From assembly GCA_022606135.1 (NCBI GenBank), contig JABYQN010000004.1:2170001-2234000 (forward strand): 64,000 nt of DNA, in the 5' to 3' direction. Both the position numbers and the translations under genes were made by a program. Of the stretch, positions 1 to 12,437 are shown one piece after another. The DNA is from Fomes fomentarius (lineage: Eukaryota > Basidiomycota > Agaricomycetes > Polyporales > Polyporaceae). Position 1 is the stretch's first letter; each line of letters begins with the position of its first letter. The notes under the pieces are model-generated. The model was not told the origin of the DNA, searched no databases, and saw nothing but the letters and a program-made list of their open reading frames with translations.

Positions 1-2004
1 TGAGCTGGTCAACTACGTTCGCAGGAATCTTCAACTTCTCCCTGCGAGATCGTCAGCCCAATCCCTGGCATGGGCACGGAAGGACATACTTGAAGATAAT
101 GCTCATAATCCTGGAACGAATCGCAGTGGCTTGTGGTCTTTGGAACGTCATGCTGAACGTAACACCGATTAGTGGCTTTAGCTTCTGGGCGCCGCGATCG
201 TTCGCAATGCAAATGACGGGTATCTTCGTCTTCTTGATCAGAGCGACTAGAGCCCCTACACCTCCCCGGTCGCCACCAGCCATGCCGTCGACCTCGTCCA
301 TGATGAGACACGACTTGTCTGTAATGACGACACCAGCTGCGTTTGTTTTCTGTGGATCGACCTCTGCTCAGTATTTCGTTGATCGGTCTACTTTTATATG
401 TATATACCTGGCCACCGGTCATCCATCCATCCAAAGACGCATTCATGATGTTCGTGTTGTTCTGCTCAGACATCAGTTGAAACACGCCGAGACGCCAAGG
501 AAGTTTACATGCCTCGACGAGCTTCTTACTTCGTGCGTCACTTGCATTCAGCTCGATGGGCGTAAACCCGGCCGCCTTCGCGCACAGATGTGCGCTCGTC
601 GTTTTTCCGATCCCCGGAGGACCTGTGATCATGACCGCGCGATAGATGTTCATGCCGTTCTTACCAGGCTTCTTGAAACCGGATGCAAGGCTCTTCGCCC
701 AGTCCGCAAGCCATTCCTGCAGCCTGTCCACCTGGGCTTTGTTCCCGCAGATCTCCTTGAGCGTCTGCGGTCCGTAGCGGTCCGTCCAGAGCTGGTTCAC
801 CGCAGCGGGTTTTCCGGTCCTTTCAAGACAGTCATGTTAACACTCCATCTCACCATTCCATACGTGAGCAGAGTTGTGAGCGAACACGCACGATCCATGC
901 GCTGCGTTCTCCTTAGCAGCCTGCTTCTCGCGTCGCTCCATCTCTTTCGCACTCTCGCGGATGGCCTCCCGCTCCTTCTGAATCTTCTTACGGGTCTTCT
1001 CGTCCAGCGCGCTCTCGTCAGTGACGCGAGTGGCTATGAGGTTCAGGAAACCATCCTCATCTAAGGTCTTTAGTTTGTTCTTCTCAATCGCCTTGAGCTT
1101 GCTTGGACCGGCGTCAGCACCAACGACGACGTAGGACGTCTTGGAAGAAGGCTGTCCGGTAATTCGCCTGCGGGATTGAATAAGCGAAGGACAACGCTGA
1201 GTGGTTAGAATGCGCACCCGCCATAACGCTTAGCGAGCTCGACGGCCTCGTCTCGAGACAGACTGCTGAGCTCGCCAGTGAACACAAACGCAAGCCCCGC
1301 AAGACAGTTTGGATCTGAAGGTATCGGGATCTCCTTGGAGCCCGGGTTGGATGGGCCGGCACGAGCTTTGGCGGCATACCAACTGAGAACATAGAGCATG
1401 TCAGGCTTTCGGGCATTTCGAAGAAGAGTGTAAACGAAACACACTTCGGTCTCTTCGCTAGCTTGGTCTCCTCCTCCGCCTTTGAGCCCGTGTCCTTAGG
1501 CTTCTGCTCCTCCGCTTTCGGCTTGGAGGCCGACTTTGCAGGAGTGGACTTTGCGGTGAGCTTCTTCGTAGGCTTCACCCCTTCCATTTCTACTTCCTCG
1601 TCCTTCGTAGGTTTCTTCGCCTCGGTCTTGGTATTCGCCGCCACCTTCGCCGGGGTAGACTTTGCAGGAGTAGACTTGGCGGGGGCGGACTTAGCTGCAG
1701 GTTTCTTCGCAGGTGCATGAGACCTCCGCTTGCCCTTCTTCACGACCTCGTCCTCATACTCATACTCGTCGTCTACGTCCTCATCAGACAGTATCTCAAT
1801 AAAGTCCTCGTCCTTCGGCTTGGTCTTGCGGGAGGGAGCTGACACTCTAGGCTTCGGTAGAGGAGCTATCTTGCGAGGAGCAGGTTCCTCCTTCTTCGCC
1901 GTCGCTGGCTTTGGTTGCGAGCTGCTGGCTGACGCAGTCTGGCCTTTTGAAAAAAACCCACGAATGTCGCCATTGGGCGCCGGCTTGACCTTGCTCTGAG
2001 ACAT
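1..2004 (-). CDS. RFC1: Replication factor C large subunit, 3' part cut by the window edge
   Basis: Largest subunit of the RFC clamp loader, an AAA+ ATPase that opens and loads PCNA at primer-template junctions in the nucleus. The start (MSQSKVKP) is followed by a DIRGFF PCNA-interacting motif, as in other RFC1 proteins. A long Lys/Ala/Pro-rich disordered region with repeated STPAK units spans about 1470-1900. A BRCT domain (LAGLAFVFTGELSSLSRDEA, about 1210-1310) continues over an intron into TSYVVVGADAGPSKLKAIEK. The AAA core shows Walker A GPPGIGKTTS (about 605-640) and Walker B DEVDGMAGG (about 270-300), followed by a sensor-1-like IANDR. Introns lie near 340-420, 780-860, 1150-1210 and 1390-1450. 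The C-terminal collar domain lies beyond base 1. It is divergent from the UBX gene, with about 200 bases between starts. The family call is very secure; the intron edges are by eye. Confidence 0.95.
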
Positions 2005-2208
2005 ATGCAAGAAAAGGGAACGGTAGTAGATGGCGGAGCGTGGCTGAACTTGAAGGAGAGGGTGACGCGATGACGCGCGGTTGTGGCGGCAAACGCGGGA
2101 CGTCACAGTCTCCGTCACATCCACGTGCGGTATGTCACATCGCGTGCCTTGCAGCGTACGTCTGCTCTCGCCACTACTTAACTTAACCATCCTGACTGCT
2201 GTGATAAC

Positions 2209-3295
2209 ATGGCTGAAAGCTCGACGTCTCCTCCGCACGCAAACCCACAGCAAGGTACTCCCGCTGCCCTTGAGAAACCCTCATTCAGATACTTCCGTCC
2301 GCCTGCATCCCAACAACTTCGTAGTGTGTCTGTCTCCCTCTCGCCTTCGATCCGACATTGCCTGACCATATTGTGCCCTCCCTGCTTACTATATCGCGAT
2401 CTCCGGTTATCAATCTCTTCGCAGGCGAACTCCCAGAGAGCTACTTTGAGCACACTGCCGCCGATGTCCGTGCCCAACAGGCCTCGCTCATCGCCCGTCG
2501 TGATGCACTCCACAACGCACCATTGAAGACAGCTGCGATCAGAGAGGCTGAAGACAAGAAACGGAGAGCGCGGTGGCCGCAGGTGCGTTTTCTTTATCTT
2601 CCCTTCGTTCTCTCTGCCACAAACTGAATACACGTACTCGTCCATGTGCTGTGTACAGACCACCATCAGGGTCAAGTTCGCGGACAGGACCCTACTCGAG
2701 AAGACCTTCCCGTCGACAGACAAGATCAGGTCCGTGTACGCTTTTGTGCGTGGATCGCTCAGAGAAGACGTCAAGCCCATCAAATTTGTGCTTTGTGAGT
2801 ACTATACAACATACGCTGGCTCGTATGCTGGATGACTGAACTATCACGACCGAGAAGACCAGTCGCCACCAAAACGCGAGTACAAAGTGTCCGACCCCAA
2901 GGTCCGCGACCTCACCCTCGCAGAGCTCGATCTTTCACCGTCGTCCGTGCTCATGATCAAGTTCGACGATGATCGCTTCAATCGTACGTCTCGCCCTAAC
3001 TTGAGTTCTCAACCTCTCATCTTGTTCCCTGTGATGCCCAGACATAGATGCGCCTGCGCCATTAGATGCATCCATCCTCGCCAGGATCGAAGACTTCCCA
3101 AGCCCTCCAAACTTTGACAGCCAGCCGCAAACTGACAACGACGACAAGACGTCTGAAGGGAGCAAACCACGAACGAACTTCTTCGCTAAGAAAGACGAGG
3201 GTGAGCGCAAGCTTCCTAAGTGGCTGAAGCTCGGACCGAGTAAGTGCACCCGCATCGTATCTTACGCATTGATTCACATTTCGAGCACAGAGTGA
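2209..3295 (+). CDS. UBX-domain protein of the TUG/Ubx4 (ASPSCR1) type
   Basis: Short UBX protein assembled from about six exons: MAESSTSPP..., then ELPESYFEHTAADVRAQQ, an Arg/Lys/Glu-rich helix ending ARWPQ, the UBX fold (TTIRVKFADRTLLEKTFPST through KPIKFVL), a second half ending SVLMIKFDDD, and an acidic/basic tail with LPKWLKLG before the stop. The order short helix, UBX, then a PKWLK-like C-terminus matches the C-terminal half of TUG/Ubx4 proteins. Those proteins bind the p97/Cdc48 ATPase and help in ERAD and membrane traffic. The N-terminal ubiquitin-like domain of full TUG proteins is absent, so this is a short form. The first intron is about 2321-2424. The last exon adds only a Lys codon and TGA at 3291-3295. 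Family confident, cellular role inferred. Confidence 0.82.
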
Positions 3296-3570
3296 AGGAT
3301 AGGGGATTGGTACACAATGTATGATATGAAGCTGCTGTACTTATATAGGTCGCTCTCCCACTTGGGGACATCGGTATTTCCTAGCAATGCTATACTGCTA
3401 CGCTCACCATTTGCGCGACATCCGTGATATACTGGATTGACTTTTGACCTCACATGGCACGAGAGAACACTCGGCAATGTGAGCTCTTTGAGCGACACTG
3501 CTCACAAACCGTTCTGTCGAGGTCGCATGCATGCGCACATTGCGATTGTATATTTGCGGCAGTACGGTGA

Positions 3571-4327
3571 TCACAACAAGACGAGCGCGACGGTAGAGAC
3601 TGCGGTAGCTCCGAGAACGGCATACCCAGAGCCGTACGCGCCCTTGAGGGTGAGGACTACGTACATCAGAGGTCAATTATGGTTTATTAAGAAAGCCAAG
3701 TTGATTACTCACACTTGCCCATGTCCCAACCCAAGTGGCGGAGGCCGTTGAGCGAATGGAACGCAAAAGGCGCGGCAAGGATGAACTTTGCGGTGTACTT
3801 GAGTGCATCAGGAACACCAGCGACGAATTCGATGACGTGAGCAGAGTCAAAGGTGGTGGGGGCAACAAGGTAGGCGAGTGCGTAGCCGTAAAGGACTGCA
3901 AGGACAATGACTGTTGAGTAACTGAGGAGAACAAGATGAGATTGGGAATACGCACGGACACTGAAGCCAACGCCGGTAACACGGTTGGCAATGGAGCCGA
4001 GCCATGTGAGCTGGGGTTGGTAGATGGTGAAGTGAGGGCTGGAGGGGCGGCGGAGACGTTGCTTGTTGAGGATTTCTTGGGCGGCGGAAGGAGGGAGCGA
4101 CTCGGTTTGGATGGTACTGTGAATACGCGCTCAGGGATGAGAAAGGACAGAAGATGGTCGACAGGCGACTACTTACCGCCTCAGCGCGACGTTGCGGAGA
4201 GCGACTGCATGCGACAGTCAGGGTTCACTGTCAGGGCGGAATTGGAAGGCGTGTACGCACCAGATCTGGGCCTGAGCGCGGCCTGCCTGAGGGCAGGGCC
4301 AAAGCCGACGACGCGGGTGGAGAGCAT
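3571..4327 (-). CDS. SDH3: Succinate dehydrogenase cytochrome b membrane anchor (complex II)
   Basis: Membrane anchor subunit of mitochondrial complex II, which passes electrons from the flavoprotein/Fe-S subunits to ubiquinone. The product starts MLSTRVVGFGPALRQ, an Arg-rich amphipathic presequence typical of mitochondrial import. The family core follows: RRPSSPHFTIYQPQLTWLGS, then IANRVTGVGF (the Arg and Thr-Gly quinone-site region), then three hydrophobic helices. HSLNGLRHLGWD carries the probable haem-ligand His in the second helix region. The last exon reads LTLKGAYGSGYAVLGATAV and ends in a hydrophobic tail. Four introns were resolved by eye, including one within GFSV|LIVLAV and one before FLTLKG. 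It is convergent with the UBX gene and divergent from LDB17, sharing about 325 bases. Length about 180 residues, normal for the family. Confidence 0.93.
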
Positions 4328-4652
4328 GGCGGGCGAGGGAGGGAGCGAGTGGAGGAGGAAGAGGTTGTCGTTGAAGCGTTGGTGGCCGTCGGTGTTAAAG
4401 TCTAGCTCAGGCTGAGCTCTCGGCCGCAGACGGGTGTGACGGATCACGCATGTCACACCTGGAAATTCACGTGAGTGTGCTCTCTAGATCTCTGAGTCTG
4501 AGTCTTAGACTTTAGTTTCGCTTTCGCTTTGGACAGTGACTGTGACCTCGTGGCTCGGTTCGAGTGCTTGGTCTCTACTCGCATCGCTCGCCCGCTCTGC
4601 TGGCCAACTACCTTGCCCGCATCGCACACTGACCCAGCCAGTGTCCACAGCG
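4328..4652. promoter_or_regulatory. Divergent intergenic region SDH3 / LDB17-like
   Basis: About 325 bases between two divergent start codons, so it must carry both promoters and 5' leaders. Pyrimidine-rich stretches lie close to the LDB17-like start. I see no clear TATA box and no recognisable binding site. Nothing else is visible. Confidence 0.4.
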
Positions 4653-7057
4653 ATGCCCGTACCGCCGATGGACGTCTTTGGTATCGTGTACATCATCGAG
4701 AATGCCCAGCAGTTCTGGTCAGGTACGCCCCTGCTCATTCACTCCATCTTTAGCATCTTATCCTAACCTCCCATCGACCGCCGCAGAGCTCGAGGACATG
4801 CTGCACTTTCCCGACGACATTACCCTCGACAAGCTCGACGGCACCCTCAGAAGATACGTCTCCTTCTGTGCCGCCTACCATGGTGAGCGTTACCATCTTC
4901 TCCGGGGCGCGTTCGGACCTTCACGTCATCCTCCCTCCTTTTCTCCGTTCGACCGTGGCGTTACGCTCCGCGTGCTTGACGAACAGAGCAATATCTCCAA
5001 AGCCCACTTCAGCTCGAACACGCATGCGACATGGTTCTCCGCTCGGAGCTATTCTCCTTCCACTCGGAGCGCATGTGTGACTTGTTGGTGAGCGACGCCC
5101 AATCCGTGAGTCTTCTTCTCTTCCGTCTCTTCATTCCCGCCTCTCATCTCTCCCACGCTCCTTCCCCACCTATCCGTTCCTGGCCTAACACCACCACAGA
5201 ACACAGACCCACATTACGAAATGATCCTCTACAGTCTCATGCTCTCCTACGGTCGCCGAAACGCCTCCTTTCTCCGCTCTCAGAAACGGTGGCAGACCTT
5301 GCTACCCCTTCTCATGGACCATGTTCGGCTTGATGTTGATCCAGAAGTCGATGACGGCTTCTACGGCTCGGCTTCCGGTTCCGTTCCTGGCACATCCCGT
5401 CCCATAGCAGTACCCATCGAGGCCAAGCTCAGGTCTCTGTCCGTCCGACTCCTCTACGAGGTCTGTCGCGTTCAGAAGATGACATTACAAGATCTACGTG
5501 AGCTGTATCGTTTTTCCCGGTCTTTTATCCGGCTCACCCTCAATACAGGGATGTTTGATGATTCCTTCATTGATTACCTGTTCGACCTCGTTGAGCAAAC
5601 GCGAGATATTCAAGATGAAACATTTAACTATTCGGTCATAAAGCTCATAGTGCGTACGAACGCATGCGTGAAGTAGTTCGATACTTTGACGCCCTCATCA
5701 GGTAGCATTGAACGAACAATTCATGGTAGCTTCATTACAACCACATACTCCGCAGCCACACACTCCGCAACATCGCACAAATGGGTTTGCGCAGCAACAG
5801 GTAGATCCACGAGAGCCGGAGAACATCAACCGAATATTGAGAATCCTCAAATCACGAGTCGGATCAAGCCCGACTTTCGGTGAGAACCTGATCTTCATGC
5901 TCAATCGCGCAGATCGGACATCAGAAGATCTATGCATGCAACTGCTCGTCCTCAAGCTTTTGTATCTGCTCTTCACCACTAAGGGCATGTCAGATTACTT
6001 CTATAGCAACGACCTCTGTGTGCTTGTGGATGTCTTCTTACGCGAGATTGGCAATATTGACGAGGACAATGAATCTGTATGTATCCCGCTCTCGTTTCAT
6101 TCACCAATGTCACTCACATCTCATCAGTTGCGGCATACGTACCTCCGTGTCCTCCATCCACTGTTGACCAAGACTCAGCTCCGTGACATGCCTTACAAGC
6201 GCCCACAAATCGTGCGTACCCTCGAATCTCTTGTCGAGAACGAGTCCATCCGCGACCTTGACCCCACCACCAAACGCTTGGTCGCACGATGCTTGAGTGG
6301 CGACTGGTGCGTGCATCTGCGCAAGTCTACCCCCACTATATCCACCGAAGGGCGCAAATTGACCATATTCGATGACATACGGCGAGGCGACAGTCCAGGA
6401 CTTGACGCTGTCACGTCTGCGGTCTCGCCACGTTCGGCCGGCGTCCCTTCGCGCCCTAGTGCTACTCACACACCCCATCGTCCACATCGGCACTCTGGGG
6501 AACATGTCCGTAAAGACTCGCAGTCGAGAGTACGCCATGCGAGCGGAGATAGCTCAATGAGCCTTCCACGGGTTGCCGCTGCCACTGCCGACCTGTCGTC
6601 AAAGCATAGGATACGTGCTGGCTCGTTCAACCTCGAAGCCATGGCCGCTTCTTTCACTGCGCTAACGACAAGCGCGGATACGACCCCCATGCACATCTTA
6701 GATATCTCCTCTCCCATTGTCGACGAACCGACAACAGACGACGCGCCCGAGATCCGCGTCCTTTCTCCCACCTCTCCTGCAACAGGCCATGGCGTGCCCT
6801 CTCCCATCGACCGACCCTTCTCGTCACTGTCTTCATCCCCTGTATCATCTTCTTCTAGTTCCCTTGACACGACGCCAAAATCTGCGTCCCCGAGACGCGC
6901 ACCGCCCCCACCGCCTCCCAAAGCGCGCAGGAAACCACCAGCAGTGCCGATCAAGAAGGCACAACACAGCCCTAACGGCGGACCTCTTAGCGCCATCGCG
7001 GCGTCGTCGCAGCCAAACCTGTCTGCCTTGTCGGCTGGGAAAGCCTCTGCCTACTAG
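4653..7057 (+). CDS. LDB17: SPIN90/Ldb17 family actin-patch protein
   Basis: Homologue of Ldb17 (yeast) and SPIN90 (animals), cortical endocytic proteins that bind Arp2/3 and promote linear actin nucleation. The protein starts MPVPPMDVFGIVYIIENAQQ and continues through ELEDMLHFPDDITLDKLD. The leucine-rich domain follows: RLLYEVCRVQKMTLQDLR, DDSFIDYLFDLVEQTRDIQD, ETFNYSVIKLI, LNEQFMVASL, and LRHTYLRVLHPLLTKTQLRD with YKRPQIVRTLESL. The last long exon (from about 6,128) adds a Ser/Thr/Pro-rich disordered tail with class II SH3-ligand runs (PPPPPPKARRKPP and PAVPIKK, about 6,900-6,955), as in Ldb17. At least six short introns. The start at 4653 keeps the conserved N-terminal helix; an in-frame ATG further upstream exists but lies in the shared promoter. 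Confidence 0.9.
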
Positions 7058-7990
7058 TTATTGGATTCACTTCAAAGTTCAGAGGAAGCATCACCACTTG
7101 CGCTGGACGAAGATGCTGTGCATCTCGTGCCTTTGAGCTGAAGTCGTATCGTTAGAAATGGCGACCTCTTGAATACTCCCTTTTTGTTCATCCTCCCTCC
7201 ACTTTCTTATCGTCCAGCGTGTATAGTCTCACCCTATCATTGCATATCCCACATTGCACTATATCGATATTCCCTTTTCTCTCCATACCTCATCTCTCAT
7301 CTCGCGCCACATTACGGACACCACACCCGCACGTCGTTACAAGCATCTCATCTCATCTTGCCATTGCTATCACCTATCGATCGTCGCTCTTGTCACCGCA
7401 AGTCGGACCGTCTGACCGTGGACCATCGCGTTTGCACTGCATACCATATTTCATGAGTGATCCGGATCATCTTCGACGTATGCCTGTGTACGTTCCCCTT
7501 GACGGTACTTAAGGAGCGTCGAGCTCCGACAGCATTCTGGTCTCATCCTACTTTACATTATCTTGCAGGTCTATGTTAGCGTATCGAGGTCAAGTATGCG
7601 ACCAGCATAGTTATGCGGTATATTTAACTGCAGACAGCGTGGATACGCTATGGCTAGACTGATTGGCTCGAACGGAACCCAAGTCACCTGCAACAAGATC
7701 AGATCAGTCTCCAACATCACCCTCAAGAGGCCATTGCCGTCAGGAAAAATGAGGATGTGCGCAGAACAGCTGCGATAGGTCTATTATATTATTAACACAA
7801 AGAGTGCGACATTACAAACAAAGTCAATGTCGAAGCCTACATCTACAGTTCTTGCCCAACAACGATCCATTACCGAGAGTATATGTACGTCGAAAACAAA
7901 GATGTGACAATCGAGAGGGGGGTCAATGTGCTGCGCAACCGTCCGCAGAAGATTTCAGTTGGTATCCAGATGAATAAGTAAGTACTAGTA
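7058..7990. other. Convergent 3' flanks, no gene seen
   Basis: 933 bases between the LDB17-like stop and the stop of the PHD-finger gene on the other strand. Short pyrimidine-rich and AT-rich stretches occur (about 7,160-7,300 and 7,770-7,830) that would fit 3' UTRs. No open frame here resembles a protein family I know, and I see no repeat. Confidence 0.5.
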
Positions 7991-10900
7991 TCATGACGAG
8001 GGGTAATTGAACGAGGTCGCGCCGTTCGTGTGGGGAGGTCCGTGACCGACATGTTGCTCTACACGAGTCGAGAAACTCTGTCCGGTGAGTGGGTCTATGC
8101 CTGTCGGTGCGGGCGCATGCGAGTACGAGGAATGGTGTGACTGGGACGATGCCGTCGCGTGCTGTCCATATGAAGATGCTGCAGGCCAGGCTGAGCTACT
8201 ACTGTACCGACTGCTGCTGCCATCTTGCATGAATGCAAGGGAATGCGCAGCCTCTTGTACGGCCGGAGAATGGTAGCCGTTCGACGTTGACGACGGCCAG
8301 CGAGAACTAGACATACCAGACGTGTGATCATTGTATTGTGCAGTGTGCGGAGGGGGCCCATGATTCTAGGCCGCGGAAATGAGCTCAAGGGCACCAGTAC
8401 TCCTCGGAAAACGGCATACCTGATATCCGGATGACATCCTGCTGCTCGCATACATACTGCCGTTGTGCGCGTACTGCGACGCAAAGGGCGACGAAGGGGA
8501 TCTTGCAGCCAAGGGATCCGGCAAAGCCCCGTATCCACCATTACTACTCCACGAGCCCTGTGGCGTGCTGGGAATCGCTCGAGACTGAAGCCCCCTTTGG
8601 TCCGGCTGATAATGGTTGAATGAAAAGCCGGTGTTAGGATACGATGAACGGGGATACGGAGCTGCACCAACGTTGTTCGACAGATACTGCTGCTGTGAGT
8701 AGCCTGCCCCATTCTCCACCGGAGACCGATGCGAGTATCGCATGTCTGAGGTGTGCGCAAATGGGTCCATCCCGCCTGGCTTCTGCAAGTGGATTGGTTG
8801 ACCCGATTGGGCCCAGGCGTACTGCTGTTGGCGGTGCGCAGAATAGCCCTGGCCGCCGTAGAGGCCACCATTGAGCGATCGTTGTCGACAACGTGAACAG
8901 TAGAACTGCTGCGTCTCCCAGTCTCGACAAGGTCGACCGGACCTCTGGTCGTGGAGATTATGGCATGCAATGTGCTGCCATCGGTTACATGAACTACATG
9001 ACACCATCGCCTTGCCGTCATCCTAGCATTGTGAGGTGAGACCTGACACGGCACAGGAAGCATAAGCAGACTAACCAGGTTGACGCCATGTTTGTGACAG
9101 ACTTCGCAGTCAAGCATCCAATCGGGTGTATGCACTCCATTGGGAGTCACAACCCGGCTTGGCTGGATGGAGCTCGATTGTTGAGTACCGTTGACTGAAG
9201 GCGTCCCAGTTGACCTTGCAGCAGCAGCCTCGTCCCTAACGTCGCAAACTTAGACGGCAGCCGCGATCGCATGACACATTGCGGGAACAAACCTCTCAGC
9301 ACGTTCAGCCTTCGCCCGTGCTCTAGCCTCGCGCTCCTCACGTTCCTTAGCCCGCTGCTCGCGTGCCCGCTCCCGCTTCGCGCGTTCAGCGTCTTCCTTC
9401 TTTTGTCTTACCTCCTGCCTTCTGGCACGGGCAAGCTTCTCCTCATCCTCCGCTTTCTTCTTCGCGGCCAGACGGGCCTCCTCCTTCTCACTCTCCTTGA
9501 TCGCAATACGGGACGATCGTTTCCGGTGCACGATTGCCGCCTCCAGGCGTTTCCTCTTCTCCGCCTCCTGTTGTCGAGATGGGGGGCATCGCAATGAGCG
9601 ACGACTGGAACTGAAAGAGGCTGGGGCACTTACCCTGAGGTCCTCAACAACGATCGGGACAATGTTCTGCGTGAGCATCTTGTACAGCGCCCTCTCTAAG
9701 TAATGGGTAGCCTTGGCGAACGGTTCGGCGATATGCTCCCATTCAGTGAGCGTGACGGCAATCTGGTAAGGTTCAGCTAACGGGTCGGAAGTAAAGCGCC
9801 AGAGAGCGATAAAAGTGAGATGACGTACGGTTTCCCACTCGACAAAGTCCTCCGGTACCGCAGGCGCAGGCGGCTCTGGTTCAAGCTCAGGTTCTTCCAT
9901 CTCCTGATCTTCTTCCTCGGGCTCGGGTTCGCTTCGGGCGTTCCGTTTTGCCTTTGACTTTGACTTTGAATTTGACACTGACGGCGACGGGTCCGCAGAG
10001 GCTGCCTTGGTCCGGCGCGTGCCCCGAGTGCTTCGCGAGGGCTTCCTACGACCGCCGTTGCGAGCACGTTGACGGGGTGTGGTGGCCGGAGGCGCGTCCT
10101 CGTCAGATTGCTCCTGGTCAGATAGATCCGTCAAGTCGCTGACACTGCCACTCTCCAGCCCCGCCTTCTGGAGAAGATCGTCCTTCCCCACATCTCCGTC
10201 GGCCTCTTCTCCCGCTCCATCCCCATTCACTTCTCCATCCTCGTCCTCCTTTCCTTCCTCACCGTCATATTCGCCCCCTCCCCGCCACCCTCCTCATCGT
10301 CCTCGTCCTCCTTGCGCTCCACATTCTCGCTCTCACCTTCCTCCTCGTTCGCCTGCTCCTCCGCTACTCGCTCCTCGTCTTCTTCAAGCTCTTCCTCTTC
10401 TGGTTCTTCCCTCTGCTTCCCTTTATTCCGCGTCCTCGTGCTGCGGCGAGTCGGAGAAGGAGGATCCTGTAACCACTCCTCGGGTACCTGCTGCCACTCC
10501 TCGTCCTCATCGTCCTCACCATCGTCCTTGATGGAATTGCGCAACCTCGCGCTGACCCGTGTCCCGACAGCACGCTTCGCAGGACTCGAAGAAGCACCAC
10601 GAGACTTCCGCGGACTCGCGTTCGCCCGAGACTTCGCGGAAGCCAGCCTGGCTGCTTGTCGCTGATACTCAGCGAGCTCCTTGGCCTGAACGTCAAGCTT
10701 CTTATTCGCCTGAACCTTTGCGGCGCGACTGCTCTTCCCGGGTAAGATGAGGTCAGAGGAGTCGTTGGATGACTGCGCGGCACGTCGTGAGGTACGAGTT
10801 GCGCGACCGTTCGCCTGGTTTTGGGACCGGGACTTTGACTGCGACTGCGGGCGTGTCCGCTTGGACCGTGCCGGAACTTCTTCCTCTTCCTCGTCAGAAG

Positions 10901-12128
10901 ATGACTCTTCTACTTTGGCACGGGCAGCTTTCTTTGGCGGGGCGGCAGGGCGTTTTCGTTTGAGGGTACGATTGCGGGGAGGCTTCGGCGGTGCGCGTTG
11001 AATCCAGAGACGGTCAGCTAGAGGTATCGTGAGCTAGAATCATGCGACACGAGATTGTGTACATACGTCCAATTAGCCAGTAAGCATTCGTCTTCGCATC
11101 ATAACCGATAGGCTCAATACGCTGGGTGGGCATGCAAGCGTGAACGAAGAGTAGAAGAATGCGTAGAAGGCGTTGCGTACCCAGTTAGCAGCGTCGTCGT
11201 CGTCCTTCATCAATTGCCGTACCCTGTAGGGATTTTGGAATTGCCACTCGGTAAGGAGGTGTAATGAATCGAGTTTGTCGAGCATAGGGAGCTCAAGCCA
11301 ATCCTTGCTCTCTTCTTCTTCGACTTCCCGCAGCTGGTCGTCACTTTCCGCAGGTATCTCCTCTGGGATCTTGACATCCTCTGAAGGCTCTTGCTTGGGA
11401 TTTGAGGACGGCTCGCCCTGTGCAGCGACATCGAGAGTGGGTTTCTCCTCAGAATCCACATTCATGGCCTCTTGAGCAGGTTTCGACTCCTCCTCAGATC
11501 TGTCTTCCTCCTTGGCGACCTCCTCTGGATCCTCCTCATCCTTCTCAGACGGATCAACAGAGGACTCACGAGAAGGGGCTTTCGGCTCAGGGCCGATGGG
11601 ATTCGCAAGAGGATCGCGCCTGAGGTACTGTCGACGGAGGGCAGTCTGCCAGTTGTCGATACTAGACCGAAGTTGGAATGTGGGTGAGTAAGCGCTTGAT
11701 GAACTGGAGCGTTACTCACTTGAGTTTGCGATCCTGGGAGAGGGTATAGAGGAGACGATGCATGATACGGGGAATATAGACGTTAGTGCCGCGGGCAAGG
11801 TCATCCTCAAGGTCCTACGGGGAAGACGGACGCGTCAGAGGGTGTGGATGATAGTGCGCGACCACGGGGGGACCATTTGACGCGTCGGGCGCGGAGATGG
11901 GAGGGAAGAGAGGGCACTCACAGAGAGGAAGAGGTCGGGCATGTTGAGGAGGGGGGCGAAGGTGTAGAAGAACTGGGAGAAGTTGGCCCATTTCCAATGG
12001 CGGCGGAGGATACGGAGATTGTGGGCCCATTCTGGGTCGGAGTCGGCTAGGGCGACGAGGTCGCGCGGGGGAGGGGGGAGGGGCGCGGAGGGCGCGGGTG
12101 TGGCGGGAGTCGCGGTGCGTCGGGGCAT
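7991..12128 (-). CDS. DDT/WHIM and PHD-finger chromatin protein (CECR2/Rsf1-like)
   Basis: Large nuclear protein resembling non-catalytic subunits of ISWI-type remodellers. From the start (MPRRTATPATPAP): a DDT-like helical domain (DPEWAHNLRILRRHWKWA, NFSQFFYTFAPLLNMPDLFL, LEDDLARGTNVYIPRIMHRL); an acidic linker; a WHIM-like pair, WLELPMLDKLDSLHLLTEWQ and RIEPIGYDAKTNAYWLIG followed by DRLWIQR; a long Lys/Arg/Ser region with acidic blocks (about 10,230-11,000); a conserved block EWEHIAEPFAKATHYLERAL; a highly charged Arg/Lys/Glu coiled coil (about 9,250-9,520); and a PHD finger split by an intron, CEVCHKHGVN then MVSCSSCNRWQHIACHN and FYCSRCRQR. The tail is Gln/Ser/Tyr/Gly-rich and low in complexity. 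About ten introns. The PHD spacing supports binding of a histone H3 tail. Exact orthology to CECR2, Rsf1 or Ioc proteins is inferred. Confidence 0.82.
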
Positions 12129-12437
12129 GTGAGGCACAGGCGTCCGAGGATTTTAAACCTGACCGGAGATCAACGAGGAGCGAGGAGATCTGCCGGACGA
12201 GGAAGTGCGCTGGAGAGAGTGAGGGGATATGAGGAACGCGGTTGGAAGCTGGGAGGAGAAGCGAGGGCGGGAGTGGGCGGGGGATGCGGGGTCGGGAGGA
12301 TGAGAGGGACGGAGAGACTGAGGTGGACGTCGTCGGCCACGGCCAAGCACATCCTTTGTTTGCCATCCAAATAGCCCATATCAGGCAATTACGTTACATT
12401 CCCCTATCTGCACTATGTAGTAATTAGCTTATCTATC
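12129..12437. promoter_or_regulatory. Intergenic promoter of the PHD-finger gene
   Basis: About 309 bases between the PHD-finger gene start and the stop of the co-directional Alba-domain gene. It holds the promoter of the former and the 3' end of the latter. An AT-rich patch at about 12,356-12,440 fits a 3' UTR. No motif recognised. Confidence 0.35.

Noticed and set aside
90..1064. 324-codon plus-strand frame opposite RFC1
   Set aside because: It is antisense to clear RFC1 AAA and BRCT coding and resembles no protein family.
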